Translations under genes and position numbers: made by a program
Part shown: in pieces, positions 1-6,183 of the stretch
Numbering within the stretch: position 1 is the first letter of the stretch
Layout of the letters: each line of letters opens with the position of its first letter
Source of the DNA: CAIRYW01 sp964555825
Lineage (GTDB): Bacteria > Patescibacteriota > Minisyncoccia > Phycocordibacterales > CAIRYW01
Length of the DNA stretch: 18,609 nt
Direction of reading: 5' to 3'
Assembly: GCA_964555825.1 (NCBI GenBank)
Contig: CAZKTY010000013.1
Coordinates: 1 to 18,609, forward strand
Notes under the pieces: model-generated
The model's database searches: none
What the model was told of the DNA's origin: nothing
Seen by the model: the letters and a program-made list of their open reading frames with translations, nothing else

Positions 1-1
1 G

Positions 2-10
2 TGTTATAAT
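2..10 (+). promoter_or_regulatory. Extended -10 promoter of ahcY, nearly leaderless
   Basis: TGTTATAAT matches an extended -10 element (TGn plus a perfect TATAAT). Only nine bases separate the hexamer from the ATG at 20, so transcription would start about 0-4 bases before the start codon. Any -35 box lies outside the window. No Shine-Dalgarno sequence is present, which fits a leaderless or near-leaderless mRNA. Confidence 0.6.
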
Positions 11-19
11 CCTAAAAAT

Positions 20-1279
20 ATGAAATACGACGTAAAAGATATTTCCCTTGCAAAAGATGGAAAGAAAAAAATTGAATGGGCTGAAAAGGATATGCCTGTG
101 CTTAGGACCATTAAAGATGAATTTAGAAAAGGTCAACCTTTAAAAGGTATTAACATATCTGCATGTCTGCATGTGACCGCTGAGACAGCTAATCTTGTGA
201 TCACCTTGAAGGAAGGTGGTGCTAATGTCTATCTTTGTGCTTCTAATCCTCTTTCTACACAAGATGATGTTGCTGCTTCTTTGTCAAATGATTTTGGAAT
301 AAATGTTTTTGCAATAAAAGGTGAAGATAATCAAACTTATTTCAAACATATAAATACAGTATTGGATCAGGACCCTCAAATAGTGATGGATGATGGAGCT
401 GATCTTGTCTCTGAACTTCATAAAAATAGATTGGATCAAATTTCCAAGATCATTGGAAGTACAGAAGAAACAACAACAGGGGTCATTCGTCTTCGATCAT
501 TAGCAAGTTCAGGAAGACTTCTTTTCCCTGTCATTGCCGTAAATGGATCAAAGACCAAACATATGTTTGATAATCGTTATGGTACTGGTCAATCAACTCT
601 TGACGGGATCATCAGAGCTACAAATAGATTGCTTGCGGGACAAGTATTTGTAGTTGCTGGATATGGATGGTGTGGAAAAGGATTAGCTTCTCGTGCGCGT
701 GGTATGGGAGCTCATGTAGTTGTCACAGAAATTGATCCAGTGAAAGCATTGGAAGCAAATATGGATGGATTTGAAGTAATGTCCATGAATTCAGCTGTAA
801 AAAAAGCTGATTTTATCTGTACTGTTACTGGAAATAAACATGTACTTAGAGAAGAACATTTTAAAATAATGAAGGATGGATGTATCCTTGCAAATTCGGG
901 TCATTTTGATGTTGAGATAGATATTGTCTCTCTTAAAAAACTAAGTAAAAAGATCTCAAATATAAGACCTTCAAATGAAGAATGCGAATTAAAGGATGGA
1001 AAAAAAATATATGTTATTGCTGAAGGAAGACTTGTTAATTTAGCTTCTGCTGAAGGTCATCCTTCTTCTGTAATGGATATGAGTTTTGCGAATCAGGCTT
1101 TGGGAGTTCTTCACTTGGTAAAAAATTCAAAGATGTTGAAAAAAGAGGTTTATGTTCTTCCAGAAGAGATCGATCAGAGGATCGCAAGGCTAAAACTTAA
1201 AGCTTTAGGGATATCGATCGATAGATTGTCTCTTGAGCAAAAAAAATATTTGGAAAGCTGGGAAGAAGGCACGAATTAA
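20..1279 (+). CDS. ahcY: Adenosylhomocysteinase (S-adenosyl-L-homocysteine hydrolase)
   Basis: Reversibly hydrolyses S-adenosylhomocysteine to adenosine and homocysteine, removing the product inhibitor of cytosolic methyltransferases. At 419 residues it has the length of the shorter archaeal/Thermotoga-type enzymes. Visible family motifs are SNPLSTQDDVAA near residue 77, the DDGADLV acidic motif near 124, the NAD-binding Rossmann loop GYGWCGKG at residues 214-221, NSGHFDVEID near 293, and a C-terminal HPSSVMDMSFANQAL block. The ATG at 20 gives the expected N-terminus (YDVKDISLAKDGKKKIEWAE). There is no Shine-Dalgarno sequence; a -10 box lies directly upstream. The next gene, a PfkB kinase, starts 48 bases after the stop on the same strand and may phosphorylate the adenosine released. 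The assignment is firm. Confidence 0.96.
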   Translation: MKYDVKDISLAKDGKKKIEWAEKDMPVLRTIKDEFRKGQPLKGINISACLHVTAETANLVITLKEGGANVYLCASNPLSTQDDVAASLSNDFGINVFAIKGEDNQTYFKHINTVLDQDPQIVMDDGADLVSELHKNRLDQISKIIGSTEETTTGVIRLRSLASSGRLLFPVIAVNGSKTKHMFDNRYGTGQSTLDGIIRATNRLLAGQVFVVAGYGWCGKGLASRARGMGAHVVVTEIDPVKALEANMDGFEVMSMNSAVKKADFICTVTGNKHVLREEHFKIMKDGCILANSGHFDVEIDIVSLKKLSKKISNIRPSNEECELKDGKKIYVIAEGRLVNLASAEGHPSSVMDMSFANQALGVLHLVKNSKMLKKEVYVLPEEIDQRIARLKLKALGISIDRLSLEQKKYLESWEEGTN

Positions 1280-1327
1280 TTTCCAATTTAAATTTTGTAA
1301 ATAGTGTAAATAGAAAGTTCATATATT

Positions 1328-2296
1328 TTGGAAAAGAAAAATAACAAAAAAATTTTGGTTTGTGGTTCTATAGTTATAGATACTATTTTTGACCTTAATG
1401 GAACGATACGTGATCGTATAAATATCTCAAATGGAAAATTAGGTTCACAAAATCTTTCATTCTCATCATCAGAAAAAAAGGAGTCACCTGGAGGTAATGC
1501 TGGAAATATCTCTTATGGGCTTGCGCTGTTTGGTCAAGAACCTATCTTAGCTTCTGTTGTCGGTAAGGATTTTGATCCGGAATTCAGAAAATATTATGAG
1601 GATCTAGGTATAAATCTTCGTGTCTATACAGATAAAGATGGCTATACTTCGACTTTTTATGTAATGACAGATGAGAACAAAGAACAGATAGGAGTATTTC
1701 AAGGAAATGCGTTCCTGAAATATAACGATAAGATAGCTTTAAAAGAACTAATAAGTGATAAGGAATTCGATGATATAAAGGTCGCAATTGTTTCAGCTCA
1801 AAGTGCAAAAGCTACAATAAATAAATTAAAAGAGATAAACAAGATCGGCAAAGGAAAGATCTTTACTATCTTTGACCCAGGACAAGAACTTCTTACTTCT
1901 TTTGGAAAGGATCTTTTAGCTTTCAAGAAAGCCATTTCTCTTTCAAATATGGTCATAGCCAATGAAGTTGAAACAAGACAGATCGAAAAGATACTCGATC
2001 GTCCAAAAAAGGATATTTTTTCTTTTGGGGTTAAGTATTTTATTGAGACACTGGGAGAGAGAGGAAGTATTTTGCATACAGTAGATGGCAGCCAGCTGAT
2101 CAAAGCAAAAAAAGTAAAAAAAGTTGTTGATCCTACAGGTGCCGGAGATGCTTTTCGAGCTGGTCTAATATATGGGATCATAAACGATAAGGATATAAAA
2201 GAGGCTGTTCAGATCGGTTCTATTGTTGCCGCTGAATCTGTAAAATATGTAGGAGGACAGGCTTATTTCCTTCCTAGATCCCTTAAAAAGGCTTAA
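1328..2296 (+). CDS. PfkB-family carbohydrate/nucleoside kinase, possibly adenosine kinase
   Basis: Cytosolic kinase of the ribokinase/PfkB fold, 322 residues, a normal family length. It has the N-terminal substrate-side motif PGGNAGN (near residue 53) and the C-terminal signature DPTGAGDAF starting at D268, where D274 is the expected catalytic base and GAG forms the anion hole. The only reasonable start is the TTG at 1328, just before the conserved first strand (KILVCGSIVID). No in-frame ATG lies between them, and an AGAAAG about a dozen bases upstream is at best a weak ribosome site. The spacer carries an 8-base direct repeat GTAAATAG at 1297-1304 and 1306-1313. The neighbouring ahcY makes adenosine, so adenosine to AMP is a plausible reaction. 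Sugar or other nucleoside substrates cannot be excluded from motifs alone. Confidence 0.88.
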   Translation: MEKKNNKKILVCGSIVIDTIFDLNGTIRDRINISNGKLGSQNLSFSSSEKKESPGGNAGNISYGLALFGQEPILASVVGKDFDPEFRKYYEDLGINLRVYTDKDGYTSTFYVMTDENKEQIGVFQGNAFLKYNDKIALKELISDKEFDDIKVAIVSAQSAKATINKLKEINKIGKGKIFTIFDPGQELLTSFGKDLLAFKKAISLSNMVIANEVETRQIEKILDRPKKDIFSFGVKYFIETLGERGSILHTVDGSQLIKAKKVKKVVDPTGAGDAFRAGLIYGIINDKDIKEAVQIGSIVAAESVKYVGGQAYFLPRSLKKA

Positions 2297-2315
2297 TTCT
2301 ATTGCTATTTACAGA

Positions 2316-2344
2316 TTGACACGATGTGTCATTTATGGTATCAT
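2316..2344 (+). promoter_or_regulatory. Near-consensus sigma70-type promoter for the 204-residue orphan gene
   Basis: A perfect -35 TTGACA (2316-2321), a 17-base spacer, and -10 TATCAT (2339-2344, five of six consensus bases). Transcription is expected to start near 2351, giving a leader of about 84 bases. It is the best promoter match seen in the window. Confidence 0.75.
2317..2331. promoter_or_regulatory. Palindrome overlapping the -35 box, candidate operator
   Basis: TGACAC-GAT-GTGTCA is a perfect 6+3+6 inverted repeat that covers five of the six -35 bases and runs into the spacer. A repressor bound here would block polymerase. It could also be chance, because part of it is dictated by the -35 sequence. 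Confidence 0.35.
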
Positions 2345-2349
2345 TCTCA

Positions 2350-2410
2350 GTCAATGCTCTTTGACGTTGCTTATACCAAACAAATTGTCCGAAACACGGA
2401 CAGGCAATTT
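2350..2410 (+). other. Two stem-loops in the leader of the 204-residue gene
   Basis: Hairpin 1 is GTCAA (2350-2354), a six-base loop, and TTGAC (2361-2365), right at the predicted transcript 5' end. Hairpin 2 has an inner stem GTCCG/CGGAC (2387-2391 with 2397-2401, loop AAACA) and outer arms AAATT/AATTT (2382-2386 with 2406-2410), with asymmetric unpaired bases between. Neither is followed by a U-run, so they look like mRNA structure rather than terminators. No known riboswitch class was recognised. Confidence 0.4.
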
Positions 2411-2434
2411 CAGTGAGTAAAAAATAAGTTAAGT

Positions 2435-3049
2435 ATGAATCAAAACATATTGTTTCGTTGCCCAGTAACAGCAGTGATCGCAACCTTCGGAGTATCAGCT
2501 CCGAAATGCGTCGTGATGAAAGGTGAGAATTTGGCGTTCGAATTTTCGCTTGCAGTGCTCGATCCAGCAGACTCGGACCATGTGTCAGTGAAGACTATCT
2601 TGGAAAATAGTCGAGGTCTTACTTTTGAACGCCTTGAAAGGGTCAATCAGATCCGCTTACGGGTGTTCACAGGAACTCTCTTCGAGCTGATCAATTCCCA
2701 TGTTACAAGGGCTTTCGGGACGATCGTTCCTCATGATCTTCGGATCAGGGTTGAAGGACTTCATCCTCTTTTTGTTCAGTCGCTGATCTCAAGGATCTGC
2801 GCCGAACACAAAGAAGATGACCAGCGGTTCATCGCTGAAAACCTGCATCCCCTTCCTGGATTTCATGCGGACTATGAGGATGGCAAATTGGTGGTCTCAA
2901 AACTCATGAAGTTTCCCTGCGGAAACAAAAATGCGGAGCTGGTCTCTTTGGGATCGGTATTTCCGAGATCCAAACGGAGTGACTCCTATTCTTCGCCGGT
3001 GGTTCATCCCATTCGCCGGAGGCAGGCAGCCGCCACACACAGGGTGTAA
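2435..3049 (+). CDS. Orphan hypothetical protein, 204 residues, compositionally distinct
   Basis: I do not recognise a family. The predicted product is a soluble mixed alpha/beta-looking protein without a signal peptide or membrane segment. Its C-terminus is basic and low in order (Arg/Ser/His-rich from about residue 170). Codon use differs from the neighbours: a 60-base sample at 2701-2760 is about 50% G+C, against about 35% for a 60-base sample in ahcY. It is flanked by its own strong promoter and its own strong terminator, so it is a free-standing unit. No convincing Shine-Dalgarno sequence precedes the ATG at 2435. Coding status rests on a 204-codon open frame in higher-GC DNA together with promoter and terminator placement. 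A structured non-coding transcript is the main alternative. The GATC abundance typical of this genome is also present here, which argues against very recent arrival. Confidence 0.6.
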   Translation: MNQNILFRCPVTAVIATFGVSAPKCVVMKGENLAFEFSLAVLDPADSDHVSVKTILENSRGLTFERLERVNQIRLRVFTGTLFELINSHVTRAFGTIVPHDLRIRVEGLHPLFVQSLISRICAEHKEDDQRFIAENLHPLPGFHADYEDGKLVVSKLMKFPCGNKNAELVSLGSVFPRSKRSDSYSSPVVHPIRRRQAAATHRV

Positions 3050-3063
3050 GCAATAACCCAGAT

Positions 3064-3102
3064 AAACCCGCACATGATCAGAAATGATCGTGTGCGGGTT
3101 TT
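3064..3102 (+). terminator. Strong rho-independent terminator with GAAA tetraloop
   Basis: Arms 3064-3080 and 3085-3101 pair over 17 base pairs with one G-U wobble. The loop is GAAA (a GNRA tetraloop), the lower stem is CCCGCACA/TGTGCGGG, and a T-run follows on the plus strand. It ends the orphan unit. On the minus strand it lies just beyond the ribH stop codon and could also stop the flavin operon, with a shorter U-run on that side. Confidence 0.9.
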
Positions 3103-3568
3103 AAATTTTAAGAGAAAGGATATTTAGTAATGCAGTTGCTGCTTCAATACCTTTGTTTGTGTCCCCTTCAGAACGAATCTTGGCTTGTTCGAGATTGTTT
3201 ACAGTTAAAATCGCATTTGCTATTGGAATATTATTTTCAAGCATCACTTCCATAATTCCACGAGATGATTCTCCTGCAATATATACATAATGATCCGTGT
3301 CTCCACGTATTACACAGCCAATTGCAATGATGCCATCATATTTTTTTGAACGAGTAATTTTTTTACAGACAAAAGGGATCTCGAAAGCACCAGGAACATC
3401 AAAGACCTTTATATTTTTTTCTTGAATACCTCTGACCTTAAGTTCCTCAATTGCACCATCTTTCATTGGATATGTAATGTCTGAATTGAATTCTGAAACA
3501 ACGATCGCGATCTTAGAATTTTTATTTATCTTAAAAATTTCCTTATTTTGATTTTCTTTTCTTTGCAT
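3101..3568 (-). CDS. ribH: 6,7-dimethyl-8-ribityllumazine synthase
   Basis: Condenses 5-amino-6-ribitylaminouracil with 3,4-dihydroxy-2-butanone 4-phosphate to lumazine, the penultimate step of riboflavin synthesis, in the cytosol. The 155-residue length is typical. Family marks are IVVSEFNSDITYPM for the substrate aromatic/Asn site, DVPGAFEIPFVCKKI, AIGCVIRGDTDHYVY carrying the catalytic-region histidine, and a C-terminal ILTVNNLEQAKIRS block. It is the last gene of the minus-strand operon and overlaps the end of riboflavin synthase by 26 bases, so translation is probably coupled. The ATG at 3568 is the only start that gives a full N-terminal strand. Its stop codon abuts the terminator at 3064-3102. 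The upstream pathway genes ribA, ribB and ribD are not in the window. Confidence 0.95.
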   Translation of the reverse strand: MQRKENQNKEIFKINKNSKIAIVVSEFNSDITYPMKDGAIEELKVRGIQEKNIKVFDVPGAFEIPFVCKKITRSKKYDGIIAIGCVIRGDTDHYVYIAGESSRGIMEVMLENNIPIANAILTVNNLEQAKIRSEGDTNKGIEAATALLNILSLKI

Positions 3569-4139
3569 GTAGATTTTCTGCGTATTTAGCTAATAGATCG
3601 GTCTCGATATTCACCGAACTTCCTTTTGATAATTCTCCTAAATTTGTGTAATTAAGTGTATATGGGATCAAAGAAACTTCAAAATAGCTATTTGTAGCCT
3701 TTGAGACTGTGAGAGAGACACCGTTTATAGCAACTGATCCTTTATAAATAATGTATTTCAAGGATCCTCCATCTGTTTTTATTTTCATTTTCCATTCGCC
3801 TTTATTTTCTACTGAGACAATTTTTCCAACACAATCAACATGTCCGGAAACAAAATGTCCAGAGATCTTGTCATTGAACTTCAGACTTTGTTCAAAATTT
3901 ATAAGATCTCCTACTTTCCAATTGCTTGCCGTTGTTTTGTCTAAAGTTTCTTTCATATAGTGAACCAGAAAATCATTTTTTGTATATTTAACAACTGTTG
4001 AGCATATTCCATTCATAGAAACACTTTCTCCTTCCTCCAAAAATACCTTTGAAGGAAGATCAAAATTCATTTCGAGAGAATTTTTTATCTTCTTAATATT
4101 ATTTATTTTAACTTTTTGAGTTATTATTCCGCTAAACAT
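3543..4139 (-). CDS. ribE: Riboflavin synthase, alpha chain
   Basis: Dismutates two 6,7-dimethyl-8-ribityllumazine molecules to riboflavin plus the aminouracil precursor. At 198 residues it shows the internal duplication of two lumazine-binding barrels: the first half has the start MFSGIIT and SVSMNGICSTVV, and the second has SGHFVSGHVDCVGKI and SVAINGVSLTV. The MFSGIIT start fixes the ATG at 4139. It overlaps the riboflavin kinase gene upstream by 8 bases and ribH downstream by 26 bases. Together with ribH it forms the last two steps of riboflavin formation, and the upstream kinase makes FMN. The C-terminus (HAKKRKSK) is basic. The naming follows Bacillus usage; in E. coli the same enzyme is called ribC. 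Confidence 0.95.
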   Translation of the reverse strand: MFSGIITQKVKINNIKKIKNSLEMNFDLPSKVFLEEGESVSMNGICSTVVKYTKNDFLVHYMKETLDKTTASNWKVGDLINFEQSLKFNDKISGHFVSGHVDCVGKIVSVENKGEWKMKIKTDGGSLKYIIYKGSVAINGVSLTVSKATNSYFEVSLIPYTLNYTNLGELSKGSSVNIETDLLAKYAENLHAKKRKSK

Positions 4140-4485
4140 TTTTTTTGTCTGCTAGATCGCAGATCTTTTTTATATCTTCGGCTATTAATTTCTTTAGATC
4201 TTCTTCAGAAAGATCAGATCTATCATCTCTGATCTTTTCTTCAATATCTACCAGAATATTCTTTCCATAAAAATCATTTCCTGAAAAACCTATTAAATGT
4301 GTCTCTAGTATGCCTGGTCTATAATTTCCAACGTATATTGCAGATAAGAATGTCTCTCCTTCCAGTTCTGTTTTACCTTTATATATCCCTGTATCAATAT
4401 TTAGATCAGTTCTTATGTTAGCAGTCTTAAATCCCATGTTTCGGGCTTCCTTGCTACCCTCGATCGTTATTCCAGAAATTCTCAT
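4132..4485 (-). CDS. Stand-alone riboflavin kinase (flavokinase domain)
   Basis: Phosphorylates riboflavin to FMN. The 117-residue protein is only the kinase half of bacterial RibF; the usual N-terminal FMN adenylyltransferase domain is absent. Visible marks are the nucleotide/flavin loop GSKEARNMGFKTANI (family form GFPTAN, here residues 18-23 with Lys for Pro), GIYKG near 33, YVGNYRP near 51, the conserved Glu in ETHLIGF (E61), and FYGKNILVDI with the following KIRDDRSDLS helix. It overlaps its upstream neighbour by four bases (ATGA) and riboflavin synthase by eight, placing flavin formation and phosphorylation in one translationally coupled operon. FAD synthesis would need a separate adenylyltransferase elsewhere in the genome. 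Confidence 0.85.
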   Translation of the reverse strand: MRISGITIEGSKEARNMGFKTANIRTDLNIDTGIYKGKTELEGETFLSAIYVGNYRPGILETHLIGFSGNDFYGKNILVDIEEKIRDDRSDLSEEDLKKLIAEDIKKICDLADKKNV

Positions 4486-4940
4486 TTTAATTTTAACTTA
4501 TCAATATCCCTCATGATATTTTCTACAGCCGTATGGATCTTTTGTAATGTCACCATATTTGCTTTCTCATCTTCATCCTGCTCAATATCATCAACGTCCT
4601 CTTGGATCTCATCAATATCGCCTTGGATCTCATCAACGTCTTTTTGAATCTCATCAACGTCCTCTTGGATCTCTGTGATCTCTTTTCCTACTTCAATAAG
4701 GTTCTGTGTATTACGATTAACTGTCATTTGGATAAGTATTGCTAGGTAGATAGCCTCTAAGGAAACTGCTGTTGTAAGGAAAAGAAGGACACTTTCTAAA
4801 TTAATTCCAAATAATAAAGGTATAAAACAAGCAATGAAGAATACTGAATGAAAAAAGATCGAAGAAGGAGATCCTATCCAGCGGGTAAATTTTACAGCGA
4901 TCTTGTCAAGATTTATGTTGGAATTTTTCTTTTGTGCCAT
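4482..4940 (-). CDS. Small two-helix membrane protein, iron-permease-like (Fet4/DUF1003-type), with heptad coiled coil
   Basis: The protein has 152 residues. Two hydrophobic segments (about 28-45 and 49-74) are framed by a GSPSSIFF motif and by LEAIYLAILIQMTVNRNTQN. These resemble the GSPWAF and FLIQNTQNRD blocks of low-affinity iron permease-like proteins; a DUF1003-type assignment is the close alternative. Residues about 87-125 are five near-exact heptads of the form EIQxDVD, strongly acidic and predicted to form a coiled coil on the cytoplasmic side. The heptads are encoded by 21-base tandem repeats. It is the first gene of the minus-strand flavin operon and its stop overlaps the riboflavin kinase start (ATGA). 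A role in metal uptake or in tethering is possible but not shown. No Shine-Dalgarno sequence precedes the ATG at 4940. Confidence 0.65.
   Translation of the reverse strand: MAQKKNSNINLDKIAVKFTRWIGSPSSIFFHSVFFIACFIPLLFGINLESVLLFLTTAVSLEAIYLAILIQMTVNRNTQNLIEVGKEITEIQEDVDEIQKDVDEIQGDIDEIQEDVDDIEQDEDEKANMVTLQKIHTAVENIMRDIDKLKLK
4585..4668 (-). repeat. Four tandem 21-base repeats encoding heptads
   Basis: Four consecutive 21-base units start at 4585, 4606, 4627 and 4648, of the plus-strand form ATCTCATCAACGTCCTCTTGG with a few substitutions. Each unit encodes one EIQxDVD heptad, so copy-number change would keep the reading frame and lengthen or shorten the coiled coil. Confidence 0.85.
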
Positions 4941-4965
4941 TTTAAATTTAAATATGTGATGTTAT

Positions 4966-4995
4966 TTTACAAATTATAACAGAATCTGGTATCTT
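4966..4995 (+). promoter_or_regulatory. Candidate promoter of the ATP synthase operon
   Basis: TTTACA (4966-4971), an 18-base spacer and TATCTT (4990-4995), with TGG directly before the hexamer, which fits an extended -10. It would start transcription near 5002, about 60 bases before atpZ. It overlaps the opposing promoter at 4973-4981, so the two operons may compete for polymerase. Confidence 0.4.
4973..4981 (-). promoter_or_regulatory. Extended -10 promoter of the flavin operon
   Basis: On the minus strand the sequence reads TGTTATAAT, an extended -10 with a perfect TATAAT, identical to the element before ahcY. No good -35 box is seen at the right distance. The expected transcript starts about 26 bases before the ATG at 4940. 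Confidence 0.55.
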
Positions 4996-5051
4996 CTCAT
5001 ATTTTTGCTAGTTTATTCAATTTATTTAAGAGCAGAATAAGTCTGGAAATT

Positions 5052-5057
5052 GGAAGG
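5052..5057 (+). promoter_or_regulatory. Shine-Dalgarno site of atpZ
   Basis: GGAAGG lies six bases before the ATG at 5064. It is the clearest purine-rich ribosome site in the window, and it favours 5064 over the later in-frame ATG at 5085 as the start. Confidence 0.55.
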
Positions 5058-5063
5058 CTTATT

Positions 5064-5333
5064 ATGATACAATCCCATAACTTAATGGAAAGAGAAAATA
5101 ATAAGCAAGAGCAGGGTGATGGAGATCAATTTATGACGAAAGGACAGTTGATATCCTTTGCTTACGATGTCGGTTTTGCGATCATTATTCCATTGGTTGT
5201 CCTTGCAGTTACAGGAAGATTCATAGACCGGAGATTTGGAACGTCACCTCTGTTTCTGATAATAGGAATACTTCTTTCTTTGGTCACGACCAGTATCGTG
5301 GTTTATAAAAAAACAAAAAGCTTTATCAAATGA
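5064..5333 (+). CDS. AtpZ/AtpI-family small membrane protein of the ATP synthase operon
   Basis: This 89-residue protein has a polar, glutamine-rich N-terminus and two transmembrane helices (about 30-52 and 60-80). Between them is the family-like turn GRFIDRRFGTSPLFLIIG. Proteins of this group head F-type ATP synthase operons and are implicated in c-ring assembly and in Mg/Ca transport; which of these applies here is not visible. The start at 5064 is supported by GGAAGG six bases upstream. The stop codon overlaps the atpB start (ATGA at 5330-5333), so the two are translationally coupled. The call is based on position, size, topology and the GRFIDRR...G motif. Confidence 0.78.
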   Translation: MIQSHNLMERENNKQEQGDGDQFMTKGQLISFAYDVGFAIIIPLVVLAVTGRFIDRRFGTSPLFLIIGILLSLVTTSIVVYKKTKSFIK

Positions 5334-6067
5334 AAATATCAATTGTATCTGAGGAAATATTCAAGATCGGAAATTTTGCAGTGACCAATTCCCTTCTTGC
5401 ATCTTGGGTTGCCATTTTAATATTGACTGTTTTTTCTATCATCAGTTACAGGAGTATAAAAAAAGGAGGTAAATTTGCAGCATTTTTGCACATAGTTTTC
5501 GAGGGTCTTATAAATTTTATGGAATCATTTGCAGGCAGCAAAGAGACTGTAAAAAAATATCTTCCTTTTGTTGGAACGATCTTCTTCTATATCTTGATCT
5601 CAAACTGGGTAGGTACTCTCCCTGGAGTTGAAACAATAGGTATCCATAGAGGAAGTGAGTTTGTTCCACTCCTTAGAACTGCTAACTCTGATATTAATAT
5701 GACATTGGCATTAGCGATCATTCTTGTTGTTTCAACACATATTGTTGGATTCAAGAATCTTGGTTTTAAGAACCATGTAGGAAAATTTATTGTAAATCCT
5801 TTCAAGCATCCTATTGGCTTCTTTGTTGGTATGCTTGAAGTACTAGGCGAGGTGTCGAGAGTTATCTCTTTGACCTTTCGATTGTTTGGAAATATCTTTG
5901 CTGGAAGCGTCCTTATGATCATTATTTCCTCTCTCGTGCCATATATTATCCCTGTTCCTTTCCTTGGAATGGAGCTTTTCGTAGGTTTTATCCAAGCTTT
6001 GATCTTTGCCACTTTAGCGATGATGTTCCTCTCCACTGCTGAGAAGATCCATTCAGAGGAGCATTAA
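5330..6067 (+). CDS. atpB: ATP synthase F0 subunit a
   Basis: Membrane stator subunit forming the ion half-channels beside the c-ring. At 245 residues it has several hydrophobic helices and the diagnostic helix EVSRVISLTFRLFGNIFAG. R184 in SLTFRLFGN corresponds to the essential arginine (R210 in E. coli). A further conserved block is the C-terminal GFIQALIFATLAMMFLSTAE. It starts inside the atpZ stop (four-base overlap) without its own ribosome site, so it depends on coupling. It is followed by a 143-base spacer before atpE, the longest gap in the operon, which carries a promoter and two hairpins. Confidence 0.96.
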   Translation: MKISIVSEEIFKIGNFAVTNSLLASWVAILILTVFSIISYRSIKKGGKFAAFLHIVFEGLINFMESFAGSKETVKKYLPFVGTIFFYILISNWVGTLPGVETIGIHRGSEFVPLLRTANSDINMTLALAIILVVSTHIVGFKNLGFKNHVGKFIVNPFKHPIGFFVGMLEVLGEVSRVISLTFRLFGNIFAGSVLMIIISSLVPYIIPVPFLGMELFVGFIQALIFATLAMMFLSTAEKIHSEEH

Positions 6068-6083
6068 TACTTCATAGCATAAA

Positions 6084-6106
6084 AACATAAGATATGAACT
6101 TATGTT
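6084..6106 (+). other. Stem-loop after atpB
   Basis: AACATAAG (6084-6091) pairs with CTTATGTT (6099-6106) around a seven-base loop, 17 bases after the atpB stop. No U-run follows, so a strong terminator is unlikely. It may act as an mRNA 3' stabiliser or a processing site between atpB and atpE. Confidence 0.4.
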
Positions 6107-6122
6107 GTGATTGAAAATGGGC

Positions 6123-6150
6123 TTGAAATGCCTTTAAAAGTATATATAAT
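6123..6150 (+). promoter_or_regulatory. Internal promoter for atpE and the downstream F1 genes
   Basis: TTGAAA (6123-6128), a 16-base spacer and a perfect TATAAT (6145-6150). Transcription would start near 6157, giving atpE a leader of about 54 bases. Subunit c is needed in about ten or more copies per complex, so extra transcription at this point makes functional sense. Confidence 0.65.
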
Positions 6151-6162
6151 TTAGAACAACTT

Positions 6163-6183
6163 AGAGACTGTCTGTCTCTTTTT
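6163..6183 (+). terminator. Hairpin plus U-run in the atpE leader, possible attenuator
   Basis: AGAGAC (6163-6168), loop TGTCT, GTCTCT (6174-6179), then TTTT and an AT-rich stretch. It lies only about six bases after the predicted transcription start of the internal promoter. The 6-bp stem is short for a full terminator. It could attenuate, or protect the mRNA 5' end. Confidence 0.4.

Noticed and set aside
1584..2181. Minus-strand open frames within the PfkB gene, and similar frames opposite atpB, atpA, atpD, tsaC and nrdJ
   Set aside because: They are antisense shadows of well-supported genes, with unnatural compositions and no recognisable domains.
2435..3049. Recently transferred mobile gene
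   Set aside because: Higher G+C hints at transfer, but there are no flanking repeats, integrase, tRNA or transposase, and the GATC abundance of the host genome is shared, so recent mobility is unsupported.
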